A DNA stretch of 64,000 nucleotides from Scytalidium lignicola (lineage: Eukaryota > Ascomycota > Leotiomycetes), in assembly GCA_002812745.2 (NCBI GenBank), contig NCSJ02000141.1, positions 1-64,000 of the forward strand, read 5' to 3'. This document shows positions 30,060 through 42,295 of this stretch, piece after piece. The first letter of the stretch is position 1. The number at the start of each line of letters is the position of its first letter. Made by a program: the position numbers and the translations under genes. The notes under the pieces are model-generated. The model was not told the DNA's origin and ran no database searches. It was given only the letters and a program-made list of their open reading frames with translations.

Positions 30060-30429
30060 GTAGTTAGTAGATTAGTCTTACTCGTTTGGCGTTATTGTAT
30101 TTAGTTATGGTTGTGAAATTGCATAATATTACTCTACTTAAAACTAAGGGTTAAGGAAATTACTTCTCGTATGATAAATCTTAGTATGAATTGTTTGACA
30201 TAATAGTAAGCACTTTACTTATATAAGACTAGTACAATATGAAAATAACATGTAAAGCTTTAAGAAATCATGTAACATCCAATTTCATGTTTATTTGCGT
30301 TACTGTATGCTGTTATTATATGCTGTTACTCTTACAAATTGTAGTAAGACTTACATTTTGCTTTAGAAAACCATAGGCCTTACTCCTTTTATTTTCTTAT
30401 AGTCATCACATCCTTTTTATAGTATATTT

Positions 30430-33412
30430 ATGATAATATCACATTTATCTGAGTCTGAACAAACCTTTATGTTTAGCCAGATTGAATCCCAAGAGTCAGA
30501 ATCTGTTGTTAACCTTGATGAAGTATATACTTCATCTTTAATTGATCTTATTGATATACCTGGTTAGTTATTATATCTTAGTTTAAGTTAATTTTTGTTG
30601 AATTAGGCACAGCAAAAGGTTGCGTAATCGGGGTTACTCAAATATATTATGGTGTTGTAGTGTAGCTACGTACGTACAAGTGAAGCTAACTACTAGAAAG
30701 GGAAGTCACGTGTAATAGGTGAAACGTGGTGCCTAAGGTGGCAACTAGGATATCACAACAATTTTACTAATTTATATAAAGATGATGATATCGAGAATAT
30801 ACCTTATAATTTTACAATTAACCTTAATAAACAATATGTTATATGGACAATACAATAACATAAGCGATGGATTAGTTGGTGGAAAAGAAGGCTTGAAGGA
30901 CATGTTAATCACGTACAATTTCAAAGTATTGGATGGACAAAGTCAAGGAGATCAGAGATATGGAAGCAGTTTCATCAAGTGGTTGATATTAAGACTGGCT
31001 TTCCAAAGGCAGTTTGTCAAACTTGTTGGAAAGCTTATGCACATCCTGAACTCCTGAAAGGAGGCAGTAGTACATTTACACTTGCATGACATCAAAAGTT
31101 ATGCTCAGAGTCAATTGGTCAAACATGTTTAGATACAGTGATAGTAAGTTTTTTTTAATTATATTAATAACAATATATATAATAACAATTATAATTGTTT
31201 TTAGCATTCTCTTATACTACTATTTAATTTTGCAAGTTGGCATGAACAAATGTGTGTTACATTTATATCAACAAGTTTACCTTTTTAATTCGTGGAAAAC
31301 AAGGAGTTTCGAAAGGCTTTAAGAATATTACGACTAGGTCTTGATATTCCTGGTTGGACGACTATACAACTTGATCTGGAAAACCATTATTTAAAGGTTC
31401 AAGATCAAATGTTCTTTGATTTACTACCTGATAGTAAAGTATTAATTGCCCTTGATAGTTGGCAAAGTCTATTTAAGAAATCATTTCTTGTAATTACAAT
31501 ATATTACATTATGATAGATTAGAAGTAGAAGGAAGTACTTGTTAGGTTTAAATATATTAAGGGTGACCATACTGGTAAAGTTATAGCAGAAACNTTTTTA
31601 CTAGATTTTGGAGGAATTCAAGCTAACAAGTTGATTATATTGTATTATTACTGATAATGCTTTAAATAATGGTAAAATGTGAAAAGACCTTGAGGATATA
31701 CTAGAGTCACTTGAATAAAGTAATAAAGGAATTAAGATTCCTTGTATGGTTTATGTTATACAACTAGTTGTCAAGGCAATATTAGTTACATTTGACATTA
31801 AGCTAGACAAAAGTATAGAAATAGATAAGGAGTTCTAATTTCTTGTATTTATAAAAGACAATGATAGGACAATAGTTAATGTTATCAAAAAGGTTTGTTT
31901 TTATAAAGTTTAATTATAGTAATAGTTAATAGTAATGCTAACAAACTCTAATTTTCTAGATTTGTACTTTAAACATTATAACAAGTTGATTAAGTAAGAA
32001 GACAGAACTCTTATTGACAAAACAATTGGAAGTTGAACAAAGATGACTTTTAAGACTTAAGATGGATATTGAAGTCTGATAGAATTCAACATATGATATG
32101 ATTCTTTGAGTAATATGACTTCATGTTCTATTAAAAAGCTAGCTTGAGGCTTTAATGGAAAAGGAGTTTATACTAGACTATCTGACTTTAATAAACACTG
32201 ATTAAAAGAAGTTATGATATCTTATTGTCCTGCTCTAACCTTTTACTACATTTACCAATCTTTTAGGATCAACAAAAGACATCACAATCAATTATACTTA
32301 GAATGTTTACAATGTTCTTTTCAATCATTTAGACAAAACTAAGGTTGTACTCTCTTGGAAAGATACAACTATTAATCCATAGATTTCTGAGTTCACTACT
32401 GCTATAGATGTAAGTCTTGAAGTATTGAAAGGTGTAAGTAGCTCTGTTAAGGAACAATATACTCTGGCAGGAATTTTAGACCCTTCTCAAAATCTTGATA
32501 TTTTCAAGACAGCTGACTAGGATAGGAAGTATAAGAAACGTTATAAGCAGATGTTCATTAAACATTAGGACAATAATTATAAAAAATCAGAACTATCTTC
32601 AACAAACAACTAAGAAAACTGTACTATCACTCCTCCATGAAGCTTAAACTCAGTCTTTAAGTTAAATCAAGATACTCTAGGAGTACCCATGCCAACGCAA
32701 AATAGTTTGTCCATAACAAACGATAACAAGACAACCAATCCGGGATTTTTATCAAGATACTCTAGGAGTACAAGTTGTAACTGTAAGACTAGAGTCTGAA
32801 GTTAAAAGTTTTCTCCAAAGTCTTACAACAAAAGATGGAATTAATATGTCAGTATTAGATATATAAAAATGATTAAGTCCTTTTTATCCTTCTGTTGCAA
32901 AAATAGCTAGAGATATCCTTATTATTCCAAGTATGTATATCTATAACATAATATAGTAACGTTAAATACTTATAATAAGTTTTAAATAATTGTTAATATT
33001 AGAGTTGAAAGAATATTCAATATTGCTTGTAATCTTCATGAATATTATAAAGCACAATTAACTCCTGATACTATCAAGAAGTTTATAATAATAAAGCATT
33101 TTAATCATTACAAATGGAAATTGCTAGACAAGTAGGAGAATGTAGACTACATATTTAGAGCTCCTGATCCTGATGATGTAGTTGAAATGAATAAGAAGGA
33201 GATTACTGTTAATGTAGTAATCTTGGACAACGAGGAAGAAGATGAAGGAGATGAACTAGAAGACAAGCCTTAAACACAACAACAAAGAAGGATTACTCTA
33301 AGAGTAAGAACTCCAAGGATGACTGGAAGAAAAAGACTTTACAACTTGGATTTTGATGAATTAAGCTTTGATAGAAATAGCCAATCTAGTCAACGTAGAA
33401 GATATAGATAGA
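30430..33412 (+). pseudogene. hAT transposase with BED finger
   Basis: A BED-type finger is readable at about 30930-31110 (EIWKQF...CQTCWKAY...HQKLC). The RNase-H-like hAT core follows, with a KEFRKALRILRLGLDIPG block near 31300-31350 and an IALDSWQS block near 31445-31470 that matches the first catalytic Asp and adjacent Trp. The C-terminal dimerisation block VERIFNIACNLHEYYKAQL is near 33003-33060. A Lys/Arg- and Glu-rich tail ends near 33412. Several introns and many TGG/CAG/CAA-derived stops break the frame. A first exon from the ATG at 30430 and a TATA-like box at 30774 are alternatives for the start. Confidence 0.8.
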
Positions 33413-33544
33413 TTTATAAGATAGTGTTATTTTTTCCAATTCTATATATCTTGATAATACACTTTCATAATAATAATATAAATATGCCTTAATCAAGTAA
33501 AGCTTATTTTCGTATTATAGTTATACCTATTCAATTTAGGTTAT

Positions 33545-33833
33545 ATTACCGTTATGGTGTAGCGTTACGGTCTCACAGTCTAGACCGTACGGTCCACGGT
33601 CTAAGATCAAAATTTTGAGACCAGACCGTGAGACTACAGTCTGGTCCAACCAAAAAATGAAGACTGTTTCATGGTTCGGTCTCAAAAACCTAAGACCAAA
33701 CCATGTAGCTTACGGTCTCGTCTGGACAAGACTGTAAGCTATGGTCTTGCTTAAATTTTTGCAGACAAGACCGTGTAGCTTACGGTCTTGTCCGGACAGG
33801 ACCATAGTCTGATGCAACGGTCTGGCCAGTCTA
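33545..33833. repeat. hAT right end with subterminal repeats
   Basis: Dense ACGGTCT/AGACCGT motifs precede the terminal inverse of TAGACTGGCC. It is the reverse complement of the left half of the 23259-23866 MITE, including the less repetitive AATATAACCTAAATT segment. Confidence 0.8.
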
Positions 33834-33857
33834 GTCTACAAAGTCTACAAGTTTAAG

Positions 33858-34084
33858 TGTTAAACCTGTTAGACCAGGTAAAGTGCTTGCATGTTGATTA
33901 ACAATGATTGTCTATATAAGAACATACTCCTTAAACTTTAGTTAAGAACCTTGTATTCAACTTAAGTTATAACTTTAATATATATACTTGTTTACTATAA
34001 TTACAAATAGTTTACTTTTATATAAACTTAATAAGAATAATTAAACTTACCTTATATAATTGTACTATAAGAAGTCTTATAACA
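33858..34084 (+). repeat. Degraded gypsy 5' LTR
   Basis: It shares the order TATATAAG, ACATACTCC, GTATTCAACTTAA and terminal ...AACA with the LTR at 5125-5467. Transitions dominate the differences. The start at TGTTAAACC is a best guess. Confidence 0.6.
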
Positions 34085-34148
34085 TTTTGAACATTATTAT
34101 ATAGAAGTAAGTTATATTAAACTTAAACAGATATTAAATAAAGATATA

Positions 34149-35340
34149 ATGATTAACTTAAAAGAAAGCTTTAAAGAAAGTTTTAAAGAAGATTCAATAA
34201 GTAAAAGCTTAAGTAAAGAAGTTGACTTAGAGGATAAAGCTATGAACTTAACACAAGTTAGATTACTAATAAGATCAATAGTTAAAAGACTTTTAAGAGG
34301 ACTCTTACTAAGACTATTAACTTTATTACTTAAACTATTGATAATTATTATAAGTAATATTAGAAGACTGTTAAGAGAAGAGGTAAAGGTAATTAAACTA
34401 GACTTCTTTTATAAAGATAAGAATAAACTTAAAGTATACTTAGTATAAACAAGAATATATCTAGTATTAAATAAGCAAGTACTTATAAACAATACACAAA
34501 GAGTATTATAAATAGTATTATACCTTAAAGGAATTATAACAAATTAGTTTTAACTATTCTTGAACAATTACTTTAATTATATAAGAGATTTAACTAACAA
34601 GGAAACTTGAAAACTCTTTAATAATTATAATGAATATGTAAAAGAACTTAATAAGTTGTTCAAAGACATTGACAAGAAAAAGAATATAAAGTAATATCTT
34701 TATTACCTTAAGCAAATAAGAATTGTCAATGATTATATTACTTTATTCAGACAATATTCAGTTAAAATAGATTAAAATAAAAAAGCTCTTATTATACAAT
34801 ATAAGAAAGGATTAAAGGATAAGATATATAATAAGTTATATTAAAGGGTACTAATCTTAGACTTGAAGACCTTAATCAATTAGTATATTAAAATTAGAAA
34901 TCAACTATACNAAAAAGAAACTAAACAAGAAAGGATTATCTTACTTCATAAGTAAAAATAACAATCAAGTAAAGAAATCATAGTTATAAGAAGATTTTAT
35001 AAACCTTAACATAGTTAAAAAAGGAAAACCTTAAAAAGGTAAAAATCAAAAGCTTAAAGGAAAAAGGAATTTGTTTAAAATTAACCTTGAAAAGATAAAA
35101 GACTAAAAGGAAAAGAAGTTATATTTTAAATGTAGACTTCTTAAGCATTTTACTAGTAATTATAAGGATAAAAGAAAACAGACAACAATTATAAGTATAA
35201 GTATTATAAATATTCTTAAGTAAAAGTCATTATTACTAAGTTATAAAGAAGCTTAAACTAATATACTTAGTATAAGGATTTTTAAGAACCTTAAAATGCA
35301 CTTAGAAGAGGATACTATTAAGAAAGCATTTAATGTTAAA
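34149..35340 (+). pseudogene. Degraded gypsy gag
   Basis: The translation shows a KLDFFYKDKNKLKVYLV stretch, then IYLVLN, TQRVL and YLKGI. These match the capsid-like part of the intact Gag-Pol (FYGDRKKLKAYLAQ, TYLVLN, THKVL, YLRGV) in the same order. A KKLYFKCRLLKHFTSN-like knuckle remnant can be made out near 35110-35160. Stops derived from CAA, CAG and TGG interrupt it. Confidence 0.7.
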
Positions 35341-35816
35341 GAATAACTTTAGTTAAGAGTATATTATTAGATCAGAATTTAATATCTAAGATATTAAAGG
35401 ATTATATACCTTTTAAGAGGAAACAACAACAAGATCTTCTAATAAAAGACTAAGACAACTAATAAATTATATTATAATTAGGATAACCTAATGTTAATCA
35501 TTAAAAGAAGTTATAAAACTATTATACTTACTTGAAGTAAACTATGATTATAAGAAATAATATTAAGATTATTTAAGATTGATAAATAAAATTATTTGTT
35601 AAGATTTAACTAATGGATATTAAATAAGAAAACCTTTAATTGATTTGTTTAGAAGAAATATAAGTTATTAACAAGAACTCAAGTATTTAAGTATAAAATA
35701 AGTAACAATGTCTTAAGCAGAGAAAATCTACTAATAAGAAATATTAGATAAATACCAAAATCTATTATAGACTATTAAGCAAGAGCATAAGAGGAATTGG
35801 ATGAGTTTCCAGATCC

Positions 35817-36384
35817 TAGACTGGCCAAACGGTCCAGACGAAACCATATGGTCTGAACTGTACAGTCTGGGTGCCTTACAGTCTGGACCGAACTGTAAGG
35901 CATTCAGACGAGACCAGACCGTAAGGCAACCAGACCATAAGGCATTAAGACGAGACCAAACTGAACTGTAAGGCATCAAATTATAAGGTATCTAAACTGT
36001 ACAGTCTGAAATTTAAAGCCTTAATGCCTTACAGTCTGGTTAGACTGTTAGATTATATAAATTTAAATTTAAATTAAAACAATAAATATAATTATTTATT
36101 AATAAATAATTATATTTATTATTTTAATTTAAAATTAAATTTATACAGTCTGATAGTCTAACCAGATTATAAGGTATTAAAGCTTTAAATTTCAGACTGT
36201 ACAGTTTAGATACCTTATAATTTGATACCTTATAGTTCAGTTTAGTCTTGTCTTAATGCCTTATAGTCTGGTTACCTTATAGTCTAGTCTTGTCTGGATA
36301 CCTTACAGTTTGGTCCAGACTGTAAGGTACTTAGACTGTATAGTTCAGACTGTACAGTTTCGTCTAGACCATTTGGCCAGTTTA
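35817..36384. mobile_element. 568-bp near-perfect palindromic MITE
   Basis: Two arms of about 270 bp are inverted copies of each other around an AT-rich centre near 36095 (ATTTATTAATAAAT). The ends are TAGACTGGCC and the inverse TAAACTGGCC, the same terminal sequence as the hAT family here. The interior differs, using TGCCTTACAGTCTGG-type repeats. Mismatches between the arms are nearly all transitions, showing RIP acted unequally on the arms. No clear 8-bp duplication is seen (CCAGATCC left, CAAAAGAA right). Confidence 0.88.
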
Positions 36385-39080
36385 CAAAAGAATTTACTCT
36401 TTAAATATTTACTCTTTTATTAACATTTTAAACTTTCTTTCTCTTCTTAACTTAATATTTTGTGAATAATAAGAGTATCTTTTATAAGTGTCTCCTTTAT
36501 GAAACCCCTTTTTAAAGTTGTTATAATCACAAAGTTAAAGAAATTATACTTCTTTAATTAATAAGAATAAAGCCTTTAATTTATTCACACTTTCTAAGAT
36601 GCTTTCAATACCTTAAATACACTTTAAAGAACATTAAGAGAGATAACATCAGTATTTTAATTATATATAATTAACTTTGAGTAATAAAATAATGATTAAA
36701 TCTTTATTCAAGTTAATACTTTATTATTATTAACACTTTAATTCTACTAGTATTTCTCTCTTGATAACCATTCATTCTCATTAATACTTTACTTAAACTG
36801 ACCATTTACTCTTATTGTTATTAACACTTTACTCTTAATGACCATTTAAAAAGAAAGGAGTATAGATTAGAATTTAACATATTACAAAGATCATACAAAT
36901 TATAAGTAATTAAAGTATAGAAATAAGATTCTAAAAGAGTTAATTGATAATTTATCAAGTTATTAACTTAATGTTAAAGAGTTAAGACAAGTTTAAGGTA
37001 GTTAAGGATAAAACAACAAGTCTTGTACACTTAACAAGTAAATATACCTTGACAGCTAACTTTAAAGCTAAAAGTAATATAATTATATGTTCATTTTATA
37101 TCAAAGGATTTACTTAGGATATTAATACTTAACTTAGATTATTACATTACTTTAAAATGTTTAAAGTATTACTCTTTAAAGATTAAACTCTGTTTAATAA
37201 TAATAGTCTAAGTAATTACTTACATCTTATTATAAAAGATTTTTTAAAAGACATAAGTCATAAGAAGCTTTATAAAATAAACCTTTAAAGATTACTTTAA
37301 TACTAATTTCTTAATAACATGTAGTTAAATCTTTATACACTTAACATCTTTAATTTTCAAAATTTCTTGAACTTAACAATCAAGCTCAAAGAATAAAAAC
37401 TTAAAATAAACTTTATCTTTTACTAAGGACAAAAGCTATAAAGCTTACTACTACCCTCTTTATGAACAACATACTAAGACAAAGGTAATTAGCATTAGCT
37501 TTATATTAATAAGCAGACTAACAAGAAGTCCTCATATCACTTATAACCTAAGTATAGTCTTAAGCATAAATATACAAAATAAAGATATTATGAAGAGTTA
37601 AAGGGCAATAATCATAACTTAGTATATAATACTATTAACATTATTACTAGTGTTATTAGTAATGCTTTGTTAATATATAAAGAAGAGAAAATCCATAAGC
37701 ATATCCTTTTANTTTTTTTAATAAAAAAAAACTATTGTTATTTGGATTTACATATTTAAATAACAAGAACAGATTATAAATAAAAGGAGGATAAATNATT
37801 AAACAAAGAGNAAATTNGNTGAAGTAGATATTAACAAGTAAAGAGTAAACTAAGTAAAAATACTTAAAAAGAATTATTGATTGTATAACATTTAAATGAG
37901 AATTAAATAATAACAAAGTATAATAATTAAAAAAAAAAGAATTAAAAAAAAAAGGAAATGAAGTAAAGCAAAGAGTAGTAGCAAATAAGAACATAGTAAA
38001 TAATAATGATTTAAAATACTATAAGAATATAAAATATTAAGTTAAATAAATAAATAAACAATGATAAAGTCGATAAAGAGTAATAAAGTGGATTTTATAA
38101 TCAAGGTTAAAAGTGTTTAAAAATAAAGTTTATAGTCAAAGTTTGGATAAAATAACNAAAAGGTTAAAGATAAATGAAATAATTTGAGTTAAAAGTAAGT
38201 AAATATAGTAGNAAATTAAAAGTAAAAAGAAAATATAGTAAAGTATAAAGTAATTAAATAAATTAATATAATATAAAAAGTAGTAATAAATAAATAATAT
38301 TTGAATTCTAGGATAAAAGTNAAAATTTATAACAAAAAAAAAAGAAGTCAATATTAAAAGTTAAGTTAAAGAGAGATAAAGATATAAAAGCTAAAGGTCA
38401 ATTTAACAATTGATNAAAAAGGCAAAAAATAAGTTAAATAAGTTAAATGAGTTAAATATCAAGAGTAGGATTTTTAATGATTTTGAAGGTTATATAAAAG
38501 GAAAGAAGATGAAAAAGGAGAAGATAATAGAATTTAAGTAATTATTAAAGAATAGAAAGGGAAAGCTTAACTTGAAGGAACTAGTACAAAGGAAGAGTAA
38601 TAAACTATAGAATAGAGTAAATGGTATTAATTAGAAGGTTAGAATCAAGGTTAAGGTTAGAGGTGTTTAAGAAGTGAAGAGGAGATAAAACATAAGTAAG
38701 ATAAGGTTACAAAACAATAAATGCAAAAGCATTAACATAATATACACTAAGCAAAGTTTTTAAAAGGGAGGTCAAGGATATAAAATAATAAAGGGAGACA
38801 GAAAGAAGAGGATTTATTAGGGTTAGCCGCCTATAACCTAGAAGTGATTAAAAGAGAAGAGCAAGGAGTAAGAACTCTTATTATAGTTGTAGGGTATATT
38901 AAAGGCACCGCCAATCCAAAGAGAACATTAAAGGGAAAAGAGTTATTAAGGTGAACCCCTAACCTGAAGAAACCATTAGAAGGACAAATAAGGGAGCGAG
39001 GAGAGAGGGAGAAGGGGAAAAAGAAAAAGAAAAAGAAAGGAGGCCCCCAACCCGAAGAAACCATTAGAGGAGCAACGCGG
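36385..39080. other. AT-rich decayed DNA turning purine-rich
   Basis: No gene is recognisable. From about 37.7 kb the plus strand is strongly purine-biased (long A/G runs), ending in GGGGAAAAAGAAAAAG-type tracts at about 39000-39040. A motif AACC(T/C)GAAGAAACCATTAGA occurs twice (about 38955 and 39050). Confidence 0.5.
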
Positions 39081-39830
39081 AGATAACCACTAACGGCCCA
39101 TCCGCCGGAGCTTGGCCTCGCGCTCTAGCCCGCTTTAGGCCATGGATTCGAGGGCCCCCCATCTGTCAGGGCCGATATCTCCACGACGGATCAGCGGTCG
39201 CGGAACTTCCTGTGTCGCACGTGTAGAGATTTGAGCGGCCTATCGAACGGTGCCAGCTGCGTCTCGCTGCGACCGAGGCTGGCCGAGATCTTCGGGTGCG
39301 AAGTCGAAAATGCTAGGTTTTTGGCCTTCTCCGCTCCCTCACGCTGCCAAAAGCGAGGCTACGGCGATGAGGATCACATGCACGCGTAGGTCTGGACGTC
39401 AGCTATCCGATGGTGTCACTTGCGTCTTCATAGGATGGCTGGTTGCTGATCAGGCTAAGTGTGAAGTTCGAAGGCGTAAGTTACCAGAAAGTTATTGCTC
39501 TGCTGGAGTTTGGCCTCACTCTAGCTTAATCAGGTATGATGCGCACGTTCCAGGGGGGGAGGGGTGCTGCCATGTAGGGCTCATGTTACATAGTACTAGT
39601 AAAACTCAAGACTATCTCTATACTTCCCAGCGCTTCGATAAGTTTATACTATCGATATCCATTTATCAAAATCTACAATTTATCTAACTTACTAGAAAGG
39701 AAGTATTAAAAAAATCCATTTGTAAGCAAACATTCTATTTTATTAGAAACGATAATACTATCAAATCTAGTAGTATTTACAGCGCTATAAATTTTATCGA
39801 TACCCACTTAGAAAATCTCTTTAATAATAA
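39081..39830. other. GC-rich island without a recognised gene
   Basis: 39081-39600 is markedly GC-rich next to AT-rich DNA. A long plus-strand frame here (39250-39687) does not begin with ATG and its composition is like random GC-rich sequence. I do not call a gene. It may be a fragment of an LTR or ribosomal-type repeat. Confidence 0.35.
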
Positions 39831-40218
39831 TGTAACACTCCAAGTTAGGGATGTGTCGTTACCTGATATTTTAGGAATAATCTTTAAGTTAGAGCAATTT
39901 TCCCTAACCTTACCTAGATCATATGACTTTGGACTTCCAGAGTCAGTAACGCTACTCCTACGCCATTGCATTACCCTAGGAAGTGTTAGGGCAAATACAG
40001 CCGTAAAGTTATTGTTGAGTTTGAATACTACGTTATTAAGATCACATGGGATTGCAAAGGGTTGAAGGAGACTGTCTATATAGGTAGACCGTTAGGACTG
40101 TTGGTTTCCCTCCTTTAAGCTTGAGTTCTTATATCAGAATTGAGATACAGATCGATACCTCTCCTCTCTGATATACTGTGATCCCTCCTGCTGCCCTTTG
40201 ACTAAGTCAACCATTACA
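39831..40218. repeat. Candidate solo LTR at the edge of the HET pseudogene
   Basis: 388 bp starting TGTAACACTCC and ending CCATTACA, with a CTATATAGG box at about 40075-40083 followed by a CT-rich leader, as in fungal LTRs. HET coding begins immediately after it. No target duplication is seen (AATAA left, CTCTG right), so this is tentative. Confidence 0.35.
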
Positions 40219-41909
40219 CTCTGCCTATACGTAAACAACAATCAATTTCCTGTGACGGTAAATCTCCATGTTGCGTTGTTACATCTCCGACATTATTCTT
40301 TCGAACGAATTATATAGGTAGATGTTATTTGTATTAATCAAAAAAACCTACAAGAGCAGGGTCAACAGGTTCAGCTTATAACAATGATCTATCGCAAAGC
40401 ACATCGTGTACTTGTTTGGCTTGGAGACGGCGGATGATATAAAAGGAGTACTCGAGGATATACAGTGTACTGCTAGTAAAGAGTCTACCGACTACTCGGT
40501 CAAGAGAATAAACCAAAAAGCGATCTTTAACTTACTTCAACGACTATGGTTTTAGCGTATCTGGGTAAAAGAGTAAATGCTTAACTAAAACCATTAGATA
40601 ATATTAACACAATTGATCTAGGTTCTTCAAGAAGTTGCTGTAGCTCGACATGTCGTAATGATATGTAGTTCCACGGAAATTGACGGATATGCCTTCTGCT
40701 TAGGACTTATATTATTACGAACACTACAAAAGCTTTCCTATATAGTTTCTCCTGGATTACAAAGTCTTCCTCCGTTAGCTAACCTGATAGAATGAGCCGG
40801 CTTCAGACCTAAACATATAACAAATTTGCGAGGGAGGTATTCCTTGAAGATACGTTCTTTAGCAGAGTTAGTAGACATGTTCTATACCTGTCAAGCTTTT
40901 GATTCCCGCAATAAAGTATATACATTAATTGGTATAGGCTCTGATGATTCTAGCAAAGCTGGTTTACAGCCTAATTACGAGATTTCTTAAGAAATATTTC
41001 AGAAACTTGTCGAGTTCGTTCTTGGTAAAGATATATTCGTGGAGACTCTTAGCCAAAGGGCGGTGATCAAGAGCAAAGGCTGCATTCTTGGCCAAATGTC
41101 CTTATTAAAAAAGGGATAATAAACAGAATACGAATATTATATCTAGAAACGTAGCTTGGGACTTAGGCGACAAGATAGAATAGATCTTTCAAGCATCGGC
41201 GAAACCTATCAAAGGGCGTGACGTCATCTGCCTTTTATATAGCGCTTCAAAGCGTACGATCATCAGGCTATGTCAGGATCACTTTGCCATTATTGTAATT
41301 GCGGCAACTCCTTTAAACAAGAGTGGCAGTTTTGGATTACCAGAACCTTCTCAATTGCAAAGACAGTATTTACGAGACTTCCTGCTACTCTGAGGCTAAG
41401 AGAATCCCCAGGGAGAGTTGCAAGATCAAGGAGAGTATAAAACCTTAACAAAGACATATAGTCAAGCCCTTGAGTATTCAAAAGCAGAGTCCGGAGGTTA
41501 TTTAGATAAATTAGGTAGATTGTGGAACGATATAGCAATATTAGATGACTTGAAAAAGCATGAAAAAGCAGACGAGGGACTTCTAGAAGCAAGAAGTGGC
41601 TTTATAGCAGCATTTGGAACAGAGCATCTGCCTAGGCTAGTTAGCCAAAACGGTCAAACACTGTTGTTATTCGCTGTTAAAGTAGGGCAAGGAGACATTG
41701 TGAAGCAGTTGTTTGAGACAGTTGATCCAGACATAAAGGACGGAAAATTTCATCAAACGCCGCGATGGTGTGCTGCTAGAAATAGGCACGAGGCTGTCAT
41801 CAAGCTGCTACTTCAAACAGGCAAGGTTGACGCTGACTCAAAGAATAAATTCGGTGAGACGCCGTTATCGTTGGCTGCTAAGAACGGGCACGAAGCCGTC
41901 GTCAAGATA
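40219..41909 (+). pseudogene. HET-domain protein with ankyrin repeats, broken
   Basis: HET proteins trigger cell death on non-self fusion. The HET core is readable: VDVICINQ then QVQLITMIYRKAHRVLVWLGDG (about 40318-40430), and later LLQRLW, QEVAVARH-like and NKVYTLIG blocks up to about 40945. Ankyrin-type repeats follow at about 41640-41909 (GQTLLLFAV; NRHEAVIKLLLQTG; GETPLSLAAKNGHEAVV). The open stretch 41418-41945 is 175 codons. The N-terminus (before VTVNLHVALLHLRHY) is missing at the putative LTR border, frameshifts and stops lie between 40310 and 41420, and the gene is cut off at about 41909 within an ankyrin repeat. Confidence 0.8.
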
Positions 41910-42295
41910 AGACCAGAGTATTCAGATTCGTGCTTGATAGTATAACGCTACTAGAGTTGATGTTTACTGTATTCTCAATGGGCATATGTCCTCCCCCACG
42001 CATGGCAAAAGGGGTGCGTAGGTGCTCGAGGGCCATGACAGCCGCCGAGAGTTGGGGAGCAGAAATTGCAGAATATGGCGTAAATATACATGCTGGAGAG
42101 AGCCATGCGCCCGCGTTCCAGGAGACGTCGCTTTCTGCGGTATAGCCAGAATCTGTGGGAAGAAGAGTGATATTTGGGTGTGGCTTTGAGATAGCTGCAG
42201 GTAACATTTGCGGTTGAGGTGCCGATGAAATCCAAGTTCGCGATGGCAGAGACAATTGTCGCTCCACTAAGAGCAATGAGACTGAAAGTTCTCAT
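41903..42295 (-). pseudogene. Secreted FAD-linked oxidase, N-terminal fragment
   Basis: The ATG at 42295 opens a signal peptide (MRTFSLIALSGATIVSAIA). After about 35 residues the reading frame must shift by one (near 42185) to continue NITLLPTDSGYTAESDVSW and reach RGGGHMPI at about 41990-42015, the FAD-binding PCMH signature of berberine-bridge-type oxidases. The gene is truncated at about 41903-41909, where it meets the ankyrin gene head-on. Roughly the first 130 residues of a protein usually near 500 remain. Confidence 0.75.

Larger units (their letters stand above)
27305..33833 (+). mobile_element. 6.5-kb hAT transposon carrying a histone H3-like gene
   Basis: It begins TAGACTGGCCGATCGG and ends in the inverse TAGACTGGCCAGACCG. 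Both ends are packed with AGACCGT-type subterminal repeats (27305-27560 and 33545-33833). Inside are three genes: an H3-like gene on the minus strand, an acidic-tail protein and a BED-finger hAT transposase on the plus strand. All are interrupted by RIP-type stops. The left end cuts into copia copy 1. An 8-bp duplication is not found (CTTTAAAG left, GTCTACAA right) and the right flank is not copia, so the right side was rearranged. Confidence 0.85.
33858..35816 (+). mobile_element. RIP-degraded gypsy related to the intact element
   Basis: An LTR-like segment (33858-34084) carries TATATAAG, GTATTCAA and a terminal TATAACA, followed by TTTTGAACAT at the place of the primer-binding region. A gag relic follows that aligns residue for residue with the intact gypsy gag. 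The element is cut off at 35816 by a palindromic MITE. The 5' end of the LTR is uncertain. Confidence 0.7.

Noticed and set aside
39250..39687. 145-codon plus-strand frame in the GC island
   Set aside because: It has no ATG at its start, no recognisable domain and random-like composition for GC-rich DNA.
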